From Balneatrix alpica DSM 16621 (lineage in GTDB: Bacteria; Pseudomonadota; Gammaproteobacteria; Pseudomonadales; Balneatricaceae): a stretch of DNA of 64,000 bases. The stretch spans positions 62,001 to 126,000 of the forward strand of contig NZ_JHUZ01000006.1 of assembly GCF_000619885.1 (NCBI RefSeq), given 5' to 3'. Positions 7,427 through 17,200 of the stretch are shown piece after piece (position 1 is the stretch's first letter; every line of letters begins with the position of its first letter). The position numbers were made by a program, and so were the translations under genes. Below the pieces are notes generated by a model. The model saw only the letters and a program-made list of their open reading frames with translations, ran no database searches and was not told where the DNA came from.

Positions 7427-8656
7427 ATGCACCCTTTACACCATGCGTTGCACAATGAACTCCACTCGCGCCCGTCGATTTACTTCGATGCCCCGGCCTG
7501 GGTGTATCACTTTGCCCTGTTGGATGAGCAGCAACACAGTGAACACTGGCTGGCCACACTCTGCGCACAATTACAGCAGCCGTATCAACCCAGCCAGGTA
7601 CAGGGTTTTTTAGCCTGGCAGGGCTATCTGGCCAAGTGGGAACGCCACACCGAATTTGTCACCTTTACCCTGGTGTGCCCACGAGAGGATGAACAACAGG
7701 AGTGGCCCGCCGCTCCCGCCTGGCTGCAACCCTGGCTGGACAGCCATCGCCAGCAGATCATCAATGCCTGCCTGATCCGGGTAGAACACGAAAGCCAATG
7801 GCGTGGCAGTCCCCAAGCCTATGGTTTTAAAGATCCGGCTGGTTCTTACATTGGTGGCGAAGATGCCCGCCTGTGGAGTGACTTTCGTCTGCTGCCCAGC
7901 GGTCTTACCCCCTTCTTGCTGCTTAACCGCCATCTCAATGCCTATCGCCTGGGGCGGATGCTAAGACGGGTACTGGAGATCGAAACCTACCGCATGATGG
8001 CCAGCCTGGCCCTGCCCATGGCACGCCAGCAAAGCCAGCAGCTGAAACACTATGAGCAACAGTTGACGGCCCTCAGTGCCCGCAATGCCGAACTCAATCC
8101 GGCCCAGGACAAAGCCCTGTTACGCGACTTGTCGGAGCTATCCGCCGAACTCAATCACTGTGCGCAAACCAGCAGCCAACGCTTTAGCGCCACAGAGGCC
8201 TATGCCCGCCTGGTGTTTGAGCGCATTACCGAACTCCGGGAAAGCCGCATCGGCGAATGCCAACGGCTAGGGGTGTTTATCGAACGGCGCTTTAAACCCT
8301 CGGTACGCTACTGCCATGCGACCGAGCAACGCCTGCTGCGCCTGCAGCAACAGGTGGCAGACCTGAGTGATCTGCTCCGCACCCGCATTCAGCTGGAGGT
8401 TGAGGAACAAAACTCGGCCATTCTGCACAGCTTAAACCGCCATGCCGCCTCACAGATCCGCATTCAAAAAGCGGTTGAGGGCTTTTCCATCATCGCCATC
8501 AGCTATTACCTGCTCAGTCTGTTCAAGCTAGGGCTGGAAGGACTGCACAGCCTGGGACTGGATGTGGATGCCAGTACCGCCACCACCATCCTCGCGCCCC
8601 TGGCCCTATTGGTCTTAGGTGGTTTGCTGTGGAGCAAGCACCGTCTACCTGATTAG
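7427..8656 (+). CDS. DUF3422 family membrane-anchored protein
   Basis: A 409-residue protein of the DUF3422 family, recognised by the N-terminus HPLHHALHNELHSRP and the later pattern with long coiled-coil helices (about 185-335, rich in Gln, Leu and Arg). Two C-terminal hydrophobic segments (about 350-372 and 385-402) anchor it in the inner membrane, with the bulk facing the cytoplasm. The ATG at 7427 has AGGAAG at good spacing; an earlier TTG does not. The biochemical function of the family is unknown to me. It ends 15 bases before the converging cusS stop. Confidence 0.85.
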   Translation: MHPLHHALHNELHSRPSIYFDAPAWVYHFALLDEQQHSEHWLATLCAQLQQPYQPSQVQGFLAWQGYLAKWERHTEFVTFTLVCPREDEQQEWPAAPAWLQPWLDSHRQQIINACLIRVEHESQWRGSPQAYGFKDPAGSYIGGEDARLWSDFRLLPSGLTPFLLLNRHLNAYRLGRMLRRVLEIETYRMMASLALPMARQQSQQLKHYEQQLTALSARNAELNPAQDKALLRDLSELSAELNHCAQTSSQRFSATEAYARLVFERITELRESRIGECQRLGVFIERRFKPSVRYCHATEQRLLRLQQQVADLSDLLRTRIQLEVEEQNSAILHSLNRHAASQIRIQKAVEGFSIIAISYYLLSLFKLGLEGLHSLGLDVDASTATTILAPLALLVLGGLLWSKHRLPD

Positions 8657-8670
8657 CCTTTACTAATAGA

Positions 8671-10065
8671 TTAGCCAGCCTGAAACAGGCGTGGAAAACG
8701 CATACAGAAACAGGTCAGCCCCGCTGCCGAGCGGACGCTGATCTGGCCCTGATGAGCCTGCACAATCGCCTGGGTGATGGCCAGCCCTAACCCGGCCCCC
8801 TCCGTTTGCCCATGACTGCGTGCCGGATCAGCACGATAAAAACGCTCAAACAGGTGCGGCAACGCCTCGGCGGCAATGGTTTCCCCTTGGTTTTCCACCT
8901 CCAGCTGCACCCCCAGCTCATCACTGCTAATGCGTACCACCACCTGACCGCCCGCCGGGGTATAACGCAGGGCATTGGCCAGCAAATTACTCAGGGCACG
9001 GCGCAGCATCAGGCGATCCCCCTGCAGGCTGCCCTGCCCCTGCTGGCTTAACTGGATATCACTGGCTTCGGCCAGGGCATCATAGAACTCCAGTAACTCC
9101 GCCACTTCCTGTTCCAGTTGCAACTCGCTACAGGAGGGCAGCATCAAACCATGCTCGGCCTTGGCCAAAAACAGCATGTCGCTGATGATGCGTGCCAGAC
9201 GCTCCAGTTCTTCGGCATTGGAGGCCAGGGCATCACGGTAGGCTGCCGCATCACGACTCTGGGAAAGGGTGACCTGGGTCTGTGTCATCAGGTTACTGAT
9301 CGGGGTGCGCAGCTCATGGGCCAGATCAGAGGAAAAGTCCGACAGTCGCCGGAAGGCATCCTCCAGCCGCGCCAACATCTGATTCAGCTCCTGAGCCAAG
9401 CCCGCCAACTCCACCGGCACCGCCTTTTCCGGCAGGCGGTGATCCAGCCGGTTGGCGGTCAACACCGCGGCACGTGCCTGCATCACCCGCAAGGGCGCCA
9501 AACCACCCCTGACCGCCAACCAACCCAATAAGCCGGACACCAGCGCCGCCGCCAGCACATAGAACACCAGGGTGCGGGAAAACGCCTGACTAAACTGTTG
9601 GTGGTGCTGAATATCCGAGGCCAGTAATACCCGGATCGGCGTATCCTCTGGCAGGGCACGCCATAGGGTCAGCACCCGGCCACGGTAATCCCGCCCCTGC
9701 TGACGCCATTCAAACAAGGTTGACTGACCATCCTGGTCATATTCCTTGTTCACCTGATCCGGGAAGTCCTCCACCCCGTGGTTAAACAACACCTGGGAGG
9801 CCACCTCAACCCGCACCCCCAGCATATGGTCATTACCAAAGAAAGCGTTCAGATCCGCCTGTAGGCGGGGCAAATCCTGGGGGTGCTGTACCCGCTCCAC
9901 CAGTGCCTGCACAATGCTGGCTTTGCTATCCAGCAACTGTCGGTCCTGTTCAATAAAGTGTCTCTCAATCGCCACCTGAATAATCCAGTTCAGCACCAGT
10001 AGCACCGAGGTCGAGACCAGCACAAACAGCAGCGTCAGCCGCCAGGTAAGAGATAAACGGCCCAT
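8671..10065 (-). CDS. cusS: CusS-like heavy-metal sensor histidine kinase
   Basis: A 464-residue inner-membrane kinase. TM1 is about 8-30 (LTLLFVLVSTSVLLVLNWII), a periplasmic loop of ~130 residues follows, then TM2 (about 165-185), HAMP, H-box LAHELRTPISNLM, N-box LSNLLANALRYTP, and GAGLGLAI. This is the architecture of the CusS/CopS family that senses periplasmic Cu(I)/Ag(I). The start codon overlaps the cusR stop by one base (TGATG), a typical coupled pair. It is divergent from the cus efflux genes. It may also phosphorylate the orphan CusR-like protein at 917-1615. Copper versus silver or zinc specificity cannot be read from sequence. Confidence 0.9.
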   Translation of the reverse strand: MGRLSLTWRLTLLFVLVSTSVLLVLNWIIQVAIERHFIEQDRQLLDSKASIVQALVERVQHPQDLPRLQADLNAFFGNDHMLGVRVEVASQVLFNHGVEDFPDQVNKEYDQDGQSTLFEWRQQGRDYRGRVLTLWRALPEDTPIRVLLASDIQHHQQFSQAFSRTLVFYVLAAALVSGLLGWLAVRGGLAPLRVMQARAAVLTANRLDHRLPEKAVPVELAGLAQELNQMLARLEDAFRRLSDFSSDLAHELRTPISNLMTQTQVTLSQSRDAAAYRDALASNAEELERLARIISDMLFLAKAEHGLMLPSCSELQLEQEVAELLEFYDALAEASDIQLSQQGQGSLQGDRLMLRRALSNLLANALRYTPAGGQVVVRISSDELGVQLEVENQGETIAAEALPHLFERFYRADPARSHGQTEGAGLGLAITQAIVQAHQGQISVRSAAGLTCFCMRFPRLFQAG

Positions 10066-10745
10066 CAGGATTGCGGTACCTCTAGCACATAGCCCATCCC
10101 GCGCACGGTATGCAGCAGTTTGAGTTCATAGGGATCATCCAGCTTGGTACGCAGGCGACGCATCGCCACCTCGATCACATTGGTGTCACTGTCAAAGTTC
10201 ATATCCCACACCTGGGAGGCAATCAACGAACGGGGCAACACTTCACCACTGCGCCTTAGCATCAGTTCCAGCAGGGCAAACTCTTTAGCGGTCAGGTCGA
10301 TCCGTTTACCCGCCCGGCTCACCCGCCGCTTGAGTAAGTCCATTTCCAGATCCGCCAGGCTCAGGATCGTGGGCTCGAGGCTGGCCCGTCCACGACGCAA
10401 CAGGGTGCGTACCCGTGCCAATAGCTCGGCAAAAGCAAAAGGCTTGACCAGATAATCATCCGCCCCCAGCTCCAATCCCCGCACCCGATCCTCTATCTGA
10501 TCCCGTGCGGATAAGAACAATACCGGCTGCTCGCGACCACTGGCGCGCAAACGCTCCATGACCTGCCAGCCATCCAAACCCGGCAACATCACATCCAGAA
10601 TCACCAGCGCATAGTCATCCTGCAGCGCCTGGTGCAGGCCATCCAAACCATTGGCGACCCAGTCGGCCACATAGCCTGCCTCCCTCAACCCCTGGCAGAG
10701 GTATTCGCCGGTTTTGCCTTCATCTTCGATGATCAGGATTTTCAT
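10065..10745 (-). CDS. cusR: CusR-like response regulator (OmpR family)
   Basis: A 226-residue response regulator: receiver with IEDE pocket, phospho-acceptor Asp51 (ILDVMLPG) and Lys in VKPF, then a winged-helix domain ([33 protein letters not shown]). It is nearly superimposable on the orphan regulator at 917-1615, including identical stretches around [21 protein letters not shown], so the two arose by duplication. It precedes cusS with one-base overlap and is divergent from the 62-residue gene and cusFCBA, the likely targets through the cop-box-like sites at 10765 and 11120. Confidence 0.92.
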   Translation of the reverse strand: MKILIIEDEGKTGEYLCQGLREAGYVADWVANGLDGLHQALQDDYALVILDVMLPGLDGWQVMERLRASGREQPVLFLSARDQIEDRVRGLELGADDYLVKPFAFAELLARVRTLLRRGRASLEPTILSLADLEMDLLKRRVSRAGKRIDLTAKEFALLELMLRRSGEVLPRSLIASQVWDMNFDSDTNVIEVAMRRLRTKLDDPYELKLLHTVRGMGYVLEVPQS

Positions 10746-10764
10746 AATGGCCCTGCCTCTTTCA

Positions 10765-10809
10765 TTTACAGCATTGTAATGACCAGGTCATCTTGCTGAC
10801 GGGGTCAGC
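10765..10809 (+). promoter_or_regulatory. Cop-box-like site and dyad upstream of the 62-residue gene
   Basis: TTTACAGCATTGTAAT (10765-10780) matches the CTGACA-N5-GTAAT cop-box layout with two changes in the left half. Fourteen bases on lies the perfect dyad GCTGAC-GGG-GTCAGC (10795-10809). The site lies in the divergent cusR / small-gene gap and could serve both directions. Binding by CusR is inferred from the shared layout at three copper promoters. Confidence 0.5.
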
Positions 10810-10849
10810 CCACTAAGCTCTCCTCATTCACTCACAAGGAGACTTCAAC

Positions 10850-11038
10850 ATGAAAATGACCACTACTCTGCTGACCGGCCTGCTGCTCGCTAGCACCTTC
10901 AGTCTGTCCGCCCAAGCGGATGAGCATCAGCTGGAAATCCGCAATCGCATTGCCAACGCTAGCCAGAGTACGCCACCCGCCACTCAACCTGAGTCCCATC
11001 AGCATGCTCCCAATAGCGGAGCCGGCAGCTGGCACTAA
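10850..11038 (+). CDS. Small secreted protein, 62 aa, copper-linked
   Basis: A signal peptide (about 1-23, ending SAQA) is followed by a ~39-residue mature peptide starting DEHQLEIRNRIANAS and ending with His-containing Gln/Pro/Ser-rich sequence (ESHQHAPNSGAGSWH). I do not recognise the family. It has a good ribosome-binding site (AAGGAG), a cop-box-like promoter, and a strong hairpin terminator of its own at 11049-11074, so it is a separate transcription unit and not just a leader of cusF. A periplasmic copper-binding or signalling role is possible from context (several His, one Met after the signal) but unproven. Confidence 0.7.
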   Translation: MKMTTTLLTGLLLASTFSLSAQADEHQLEIRNRIANASQSTPPATQPESHQHAPNSGAGSWH

Positions 11039-11048
11039 CCCCCCTCTT

Positions 11049-11074
11049 GTCCCACCAGCTCAGGCTGGTGGGAC
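11049..11074 (+). terminator. Rho-independent terminator after the 62-residue gene
   Basis: An 11-bp perfect stem GTCCCACCAGC / GCTGGTGGGAC with a 4-base loop, followed by ACATTTTG. It separates the small gene from cusF. Confidence 0.75.
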
Positions 11075-11119
11075 ACATTTTGCGTCATCTTACCTCGTTC
11101 CCCCTCTTCTCCGGCCAAC

Positions 11120-11155
11120 ATAACAATTTTGTAATCTGGCTGTCAGCTTGGTGAC
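11120..11155 (+). promoter_or_regulatory. Cop-box-like site and imperfect dyad upstream of cusF
   Basis: ATAACAATTTTGTAAT (11120-11135) keeps the ACA-N5-GTAAT core of the cop-box. Six bases on, GTCAGC-TT-GGTGAC (11142-11155) is a near-dyad with one mismatch. This spacing equals that at copA. It is the presumed CusR-controlled promoter of cusFCBA. Confidence 0.5.
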
Positions 11156-11217
11156 GGTTGCCACCCTCTAACATAGCCAACACTCTCACTAAAGCCTGTT
11201 ATTAAGGATGCTCAAGC

Positions 11218-11523
11218 ATGAAAAAATCGGTTCTGGGCTGGTTGGCTGCCAGCGTACTGGGTGCTTCTTTCAGTTTGTCCGCCCTGGCGGATAGCGATAC
11301 CCCCTGGGTACAGGGCATGGTGAAGAAAGTAGATGCCAGCGCGCAAAAGATCACCATCAAGCACCAACCTCTCACCCATCTCAACATGCCCGCCATGACC
11401 ATGGGTTTTCAGGTCGCCCCAGAGATCAACCTGGAACAGCTAGAGGCTGGCAGTGAAATCGAATTTAAAGCGGTGATGGATGGCAGCACGATGCTGGTCA
11501 CTGAGCTAAAACCCAAAAGCTAA
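11218..11523 (+). CDS. cusF: CusF-like periplasmic copper chaperone
   Basis: A 101-residue periplasmic protein: signal peptide (about 1-24, ending ALA) then a CusF-type OB-fold domain. The Cu(I)-binding strand signature is present as KITIKHQPLTHLNMPAMTMGF, supplying His, Met and Met ligands. CusF hands Cu(I)/Ag(I) to the CusCBA pump. Here cusF is first in the operon, ahead of cusC, whereas in E. coli it lies between cusC and cusB. A CusF-like domain is also fused to the C-terminus of CusB downstream. Confidence 0.9.
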   Translation: MKKSVLGWLAASVLGASFSLSALADSDTPWVQGMVKKVDASAQKITIKHQPLTHLNMPAMTMGFQVAPEINLEQLEAGSEIEFKAVMDGSTMLVTELKPKS

Positions 11524-11541
11524 CCCAACATCCACCCTGCC

Positions 11542-11561
11542 GCCTCGCCCCCGGGTGAGGC
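11542..11561 (+). other. Hairpin between cusF and cusC
   Basis: GCCTCGCCC-CC-GGGTGAGGC can form a stem with one mismatch and no U-tract. In the 64-base gap it may reduce read-through or stabilise the cusF message; not a strong terminator. Confidence 0.35.
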
Positions 11562-11587
11562 GCATTCCTCCATGAGGATGAGCCAAC

Positions 11588-12856
11588 ATGTTTGCTTTTT
11601 CGTCCCCTTGGCGAGTGGCCCTTGCCAGCCTGACTCTGGTTGCCGGGCACGCCCTGGCGGATGATGCTCTGCCCGCGCAAGCCGATCTTGCCACCCTGTT
11701 ACAGTATCTGCAGCGTCACCATCCCGCCCTGTTAGCCGGCCAGGCAGAGGTCAACGCCGTGCGTCAGCGCGCCCTGGCAGCCAATAACCTGCCCGACCCC
11801 ATGGTCGGCATTGAGTTAATGGATATCACCAACACCATGGGCGATGGTCAGCTCTCTCTCCTGCCGGGGCAGGTAGGACAAACCAATTATCAGCTGACCC
11901 AGGCATTACCTTTTCCCGGCAAACTGGCCGGACGTGAAGCCCAACTCAATGCCCTGGCGGATCAACGCCAGGCCGGGGTCGAAGTCGAAGCCCTCAACCT
12001 GCGTAGCCAGTTACAACAAGGCTACAGCGAATACCTGCTGGCCTATCAGCAACAGCATATTCTGCAAGAATCCCTCGGCTGGCTTGATGCCCTCAACCAA
12101 ACCCTGACCCGTAACTATGGGCTGGGTCTGGCCAGCCAAAGCGACGTCATTCGCGCCCAGGCTGAAATCACCCGCTTGCAACTGGATCTGCTTGAGCAAC
12201 AACGCCTGCGCCAGCGCGCCCAAGCCAATATCAATGGCCTGCTACTGCGTCCACCCCATGCCGAATTGCCCCAACCGCAAGCCAGTCAACCGCCTGCCAC
12301 ACTGCCCAGTCTGGATAACCTGCTGGCCCGTGCCGCTCAGCACCCTCAGCTGGCAGGCAGTCGAGCCGGTCTTGATGCCGCGCAAAAAGCACGGGAACTG
12401 GCCTATTTGGAGCGCTACCCCGACTTTTCGCTCAGGCTATCGAATAACCGCCCCCGTCAGGGACAGGACTCCTGGGGACTGATGCTGGAGCTTAATCTGC
12501 CCTTGCAACAGGGCCGCCGCCGAGCGGAAGAGGCCGAAGCTGAGGCGATGGTCACTTCCGCTTACCAGCTACTGCAACTGAGTCAAAGCCAGCTGCACGC
12601 CGAACTCGGCAGCGCCTATGCCAGTCTCAGCGCCAATCAACAAAAAGCCCAATTGCTCCGTGACACCCTGCTACCCCAGGCTGAAGCCGCTGCGGCCGCA
12701 GCACGATTGGGTTATAGCCATAACCGCCAGCCCTTTGCTGAAGTACTCAATGCCGAATTGCAGGTGCTGAGTGTGCGTCTAAACCTCACCGAAGCCGAGG
12801 CCGCCATTACCCTGGCCCTGGCTGAACTGGAACGCTATCTGGGAGCGACACTGTGA
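11588..12856 (+). CDS. cusC: CusC-like outer-membrane efflux protein (TolC family)
   Basis: A 422-residue outer-membrane channel of the TolC/OEP family, the exit duct of the Cu/Ag efflux pump. A signal peptide (about 1-22, ending ALA) is followed by two OEP repeats with long heptad-like helices rich in Ala, Gln and Leu. There is no lipobox cysteine, unlike E. coli CusC. The internal motif NLPDPMVGIELMD is typical of the heavy-metal subgroup. Its stop overlaps the GTG start of cusB (GTGA), so the two are translationally coupled. Confidence 0.88.
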   Translation: MFAFSSPWRVALASLTLVAGHALADDALPAQADLATLLQYLQRHHPALLAGQAEVNAVRQRALAANNLPDPMVGIELMDITNTMGDGQLSLLPGQVGQTNYQLTQALPFPGKLAGREAQLNALADQRQAGVEVEALNLRSQLQQGYSEYLLAYQQQHILQESLGWLDALNQTLTRNYGLGLASQSDVIRAQAEITRLQLDLLEQQRLRQRAQANINGLLLRPPHAELPQPQASQPPATLPSLDNLLARAAQHPQLAGSRAGLDAAQKARELAYLERYPDFSLRLSNNRPRQGQDSWGLMLELNLPLQQGRRRAEEAEAEAMVTSAYQLLQLSQSQLHAELGSAYASLSANQQKAQLLRDTLLPQAEAAAAAARLGYSHNRQPFAEVLNAELQVLSVRLNLTEAEAAITLALAELERYLGATL

Positions 12857-14292
12857 TCCGTCCCTATCTTTTCCTCAGCGCCAGCCTGAGCACCCTGCTA
12901 TGGCTTGCTCCTCTGCCTGCCAGCGCCGACAACCATACCAACGATGGCGAGCGTAAACCCCTTTATTACCGTAACCCCATGGGTTTGCCTGACACCTCGC
13001 CGGTGCCGAAAAAGGACTCCATGGGCATGGACTATATTCCGGTTTACGCCGATGACGAGCCCAGTGATTCCGGGGTGGTCAAGGTCAGCCCGGCACGCCT
13101 GCAAACGCTAGGGGTAAAGACCGCTAAGGCACAGATGCAAACCCTGGATGCGGCGATCCGCGCGGTCGGTCGGGTGGAGATTAACGAACGTCTGGTTTAT
13201 AGCCTGTCTCCACGTTTCAGCGGCTGGATTGAGCAACTCTACGTCAATGCCAATGGCGATCCGGTCAAACAGGGTCAGCCCCTGTTCAGCCTTTATAGTC
13301 CCGAGCTGGAAGCGACCCTGGGTGAAATCGCCATTGCCCGCCAACTCGACCCGGCCCAGGCCCAAGCCAAAGCCGGGGCTCAGGCCTTACGCCAAGCCGC
13401 CTCACAACGCCTGGCCAATTGGCAGGTCAAGGTCGAGCAGGGCCGTCTGGTGATGGTGTCGCCGCTAAATGGTGTAGTGCTGAGCAAGAGCGCCGTGGCC
13501 GGCATGGGCTTTAGCCCTGGCACTCCCCTGTATCAGTTAGCTGACCTGTCCCATGTCTGGGTGCTGGCCGATGTGTACGAACAGGATTTGGCCCGTATCA
13601 AAGTAGGAGAAGCCGCCCAGGTGAGCCTGGATGCCTATCCCGGTCGCCAGTTTAACGCCACCATCACCTATCTCTACCCCACCCTAAACACCCCTACCCG
13701 CACCACACCGGTACGTCTGGAGCTGGATAACAGCGAGGGTATCCTGCGTCCTGGCATGTTTGCCCATGTCGAGCTGGCCGCTAGCGGCCAGCAACCACGG
13801 CTGACGGTACCTAAGTCCGCCGTGATCGATACCGGTGAACGCCAGGTGGTGCTGAAGGTACTGGAGGCCGGTAAGTTCCAGCCCCAACCGGTGCAGCTTG
13901 GCTTGCGGGGCAAGGACGCGGTGGAGATTCTCTCTGGCCTGGAGGCTGGCACCGAAGTGGTCACCGCCGCCAACTTCCTGATTGATGCAGAAAGCAACCT
14001 GAAAGCCGCCCTGGCACAATTTAACGAAGCCCCTGCCAGTGCCTTCCCGCAGTATCAGGCCAAGGGCGTGCTGGAGTCAGTCGATCTCGCCTCCCTGTCC
14101 GTCACCCTGACCCATGAGCCCATTGCCGAGCTACAGTGGCCGGGCATGACCATGGACTTCCAACTCGACTCAGAAAAAGTTAGTGAAGGCTTACTGCCAG
14201 GACAACCCATTACTTTCAGCTTTGAAGATCGAGGTGATGGCGAGTTTGTGATTACCAGTATGAGCGCGGAAAACGGTCACGGAGGACACTAA
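12853..14292 (+). CDS. cusB: CusB-like periplasmic adaptor with C-terminal CusF domain
   Basis: A 479-residue membrane-fusion protein linking CusA and CusC. In order: signal peptide (about 1-25), heavy-metal-binding segment with YYRNPMGLPDTSPVPKKDSMGMDYIPVY spacing (about 37-65; Met ligands), barrel-sandwich/lipoyl and helical hairpin (about 110-215), beta-barrel and membrane-proximal domains, and from about 405 a CusF-like domain (GVLESVDLASLSVTLTHEP ... WPGMTMDFQ). The fusion means two chaperone domains act with this pump. It starts at GTG 12853, four bases into the cusC end; cusA follows after one base. Confidence 0.92.
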   Translation: MIRPYLFLSASLSTLLWLAPLPASADNHTNDGERKPLYYRNPMGLPDTSPVPKKDSMGMDYIPVYADDEPSDSGVVKVSPARLQTLGVKTAKAQMQTLDAAIRAVGRVEINERLVYSLSPRFSGWIEQLYVNANGDPVKQGQPLFSLYSPELEATLGEIAIARQLDPAQAQAKAGAQALRQAASQRLANWQVKVEQGRLVMVSPLNGVVLSKSAVAGMGFSPGTPLYQLADLSHVWVLADVYEQDLARIKVGEAAQVSLDAYPGRQFNATITYLYPTLNTPTRTTPVRLELDNSEGILRPGMFAHVELAASGQQPRLTVPKSAVIDTGERQVVLKVLEAGKFQPQPVQLGLRGKDAVEILSGLEAGTEVVTAANFLIDAESNLKAALAQFNEAPASAFPQYQAKGVLESVDLASLSVTLTHEPIAELQWPGMTMDFQLDSEKVSEGLLPGQPITFSFEDRGDGEFVITSMSAENGHGGH

Positions 14293-14293
14293 G

Positions 14294-17200
14294 ATGCTGG
14301 CAAAGATCATTGCCTGGTCTGCGCGTAATGTCTTCCTGATGTTACTGCTGACCCTCGGCCTGGTGGGGGGCGGACTCTACGCCCTCAAGCAGACCCCTCT
14401 CGATGCCCTGCCGGACTTGTCCGATGTACAGGTGATTGTCTATACCCCCTATCCGGGCCAAGCCCCCCAGGTGGTGGAAGACCAGGTCACCTATCCCTTG
14501 ACCACCGCCATGCTCGCGGTGCCCAAGGCCAAGGTGGTGCGGGGCTTCTCCATGTTTGGCGCCTCCTACATTTACATCATCTTTGAGGACAGTACTGACC
14601 TCTACTGGGCCCGCTCCCGGGTACTGGAGTACTTGAGCTCCGCCCAGGGCAAGCTACCTGCCGGGGTCAACCCGCAACTGGGCCCCGATGCCACCGGTGT
14701 AGGCTGGGTCTTCCAGTATGCCCTCACCGGCAAAGATCAGTCCCTGGCGGATTTACGCTCCCTGCAGGACTGGTATGTGCGCTATCAACTGACCAAGGCC
14801 GAAGGGGTGGCAGAAGTCGCCAGCCTCGGTGGCTTTGTCAAAGAGTACCAGGTCACGGTTGATCCCCATCGCCTGAATTCCTACGGCGTCAGCCTGGAGC
14901 GTCTGGCCCAGGTCATCCGCGAATCCAACCAGGATGTGGGGGGCCGGGTGCTGGAGCTGGCCGAGAAGGAATTCATGATCCGCGGCCTGGGCTATCTGCA
15001 AGGCAGCGAGGATATCGAACAGCTGGTACTGAAAAGCGAAGGCGGCACTCCGGTGCTGGTCAGGGATGTCGCCAAAGTGGAGCTAGTACCCGCCGAACGC
15101 CGTGGCCTGACCGAGCTTAATGGTGAAGGCGAGGTTGCCTCCGGCATCGTCATGGCCCGTTATGGCGAAAATACCCTGGATGTGATCGCCAACAGCAAAG
15201 CCAAAATTGCAGAACTCAGCGCCGGTTTACCCGAGGGCACCGAAATTGTTCCCGTCTATGACCGTGCCCCGCTGATTGAACGGGCGATTGCCAACCTCAA
15301 GTTCACCCTCTTGGAGGAAAGCCTGATCGTTGCCGCCGTCTGTATCATCTTCCTGATGCATGTTCGCAGTGCGCTGGTGGCCATCATCACCCTGCCCATC
15401 GGCATTCTGGTAGCCTTTATCGCCATGCGGGCGATGGATATGGGCAGCAATATCATGAGCCTTGGTGGCATTGCGATCGCCATTGGAGCGATGGTGGATG
15501 CCGCCATCGTGATGATTGAGAACGCCCATAAACGGCTGGAACACCTGCCTGCCGAGGCAGACGCCAAGCAGCGAGCCGCCACCCTGATTAGCGCCTGTCA
15601 GGAAGTGGGGCCGGCGCTGTTCTTCTCCCTGCTGATTATTACCGTCTCCTTCCTGCCGGTATTTACCCTGGAAGGACAGGAGGGGCGCCTGTTCAGCCCC
15701 CTGGCTTTCACCAAAACCTTTGCTATGGCCGGTGCGGCCCTGCTGTCCGTCACCCTGGTGCCGGTACTGATGCTGTTTTTTGTGCGGGGGCGAATTATGC
15801 CGGAGCAGAAAAACCCGGTTAACCGCCTGCTGATTTGGCTGTATCGCCCGCTGATCCTCGCGGTGATGCGTCACAAGATTTTGACCCTGGTGTTAGCGCT
15901 GGCGGGCATGGCGGCGACCATCTATCCCGCCAACCGCATCGGCTCCGAGTTTATGCCGACCCTGAATGAAGGGGCAATCTTCTACATGCCCGCTTCCTTA
16001 CCCGGCATGTCGATCACCGAGGCCGGTCGCCTACTGCAAACCACTAACCGGATTATCAAAACCTTTCCGGAAGTTGAGTCCGTTTATGGCAAAGCTGGCC
16101 GAGCCGATAGCGCCACCGACCCCGCACCGCTGGAGATGTTCGAAACCGTTATCAACCTGAAAGATCCCAGCCAATGGCGGCCTGAGATGACGGTGGACAA
16201 ACTGATTGCTGAAATGGATGCCGCCTTGCAGTTTCCGGGGATTGCCAACTCCTGGACGATGCCCATCAAAGCGCGGATCGACATGCTCTCCACCGGTATC
16301 CGTACCCCTGTTGGTATCAAGGTATTTGGCCAAAACCTGGAGCAAATCGAACAACTGGCACGCCAGATTGAGCAGGTAGTACGCAAGGTACCCGGCACCT
16401 CCAGTGCCTATGCAGAACGGGTCACCGGCGGTTATTACCTGGATATCAAACCCAAGCGTGAACAACTGGCCCGCTATGGCATCACCATTGGTGAATTCCA
16501 ACGCGTGGTTGAAACCGCCCTCGGTGGTGCACCTGTGACCACCGCCGTCGAAGGCCTGGAACGCTATAACATCAGCGTGCGCTATCCTCGCGCTAACCGT
16601 GATGATCCACAGAAGATTGCCAGCGAAGTCTATGTCCCCAGTAGCGCCGGCATGTTACCCCTGGGACAGCTGGCCGAGGTCAAACTGGTTAACGGCCCCC
16701 CCGCCCTGAAAACCGAAAACGCCCTCTTGGTTGCCTATATCTTTGTCGATATTCGTGACCGCGATATTGGCTCTTACGTCGCCGATGCCCAGCAGGCAGT
16801 GGCAGAACAGGTTGCCTTCCCGCCCGGCTATTACGCCACCTGGTCGGGTCAGTTCGAATATATGGAACGGGCCAAAGCCAAGCTCAAGATCGTGGTGCCG
16901 GTCACCCTGGGCATTATCTTTGTGCTGCTGTACCTCAACTTCCGCCGTCTCAGTGAAACCCTGATTGTGATGCTGTCTGTGCCCTTTGCACTGGTCGGAG
17001 GTATCTGGTTGATCTGGTGGTTAGGCTACAACCTCAGTGTGGCGGTGGTAGTGGGCTTTATTGCGCTGGCGGGGGTCGCCGCAGAAACCGGCGTGATCAT
17101 GCTGATCTACCTCGATCAGGCCTGGGAGGAAATCAAAGCCAAACGCCTAGCCGAAGGTCATCAGCCCAGCCTTGAAGACCTTTACCACGCCATTATGGAA

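Noticed and set aside
15227-15874. Long open frame antisense to cusA
   Set aside because: His/Gln/Asp-rich translation without domains; an artefact of cusA codon usage.
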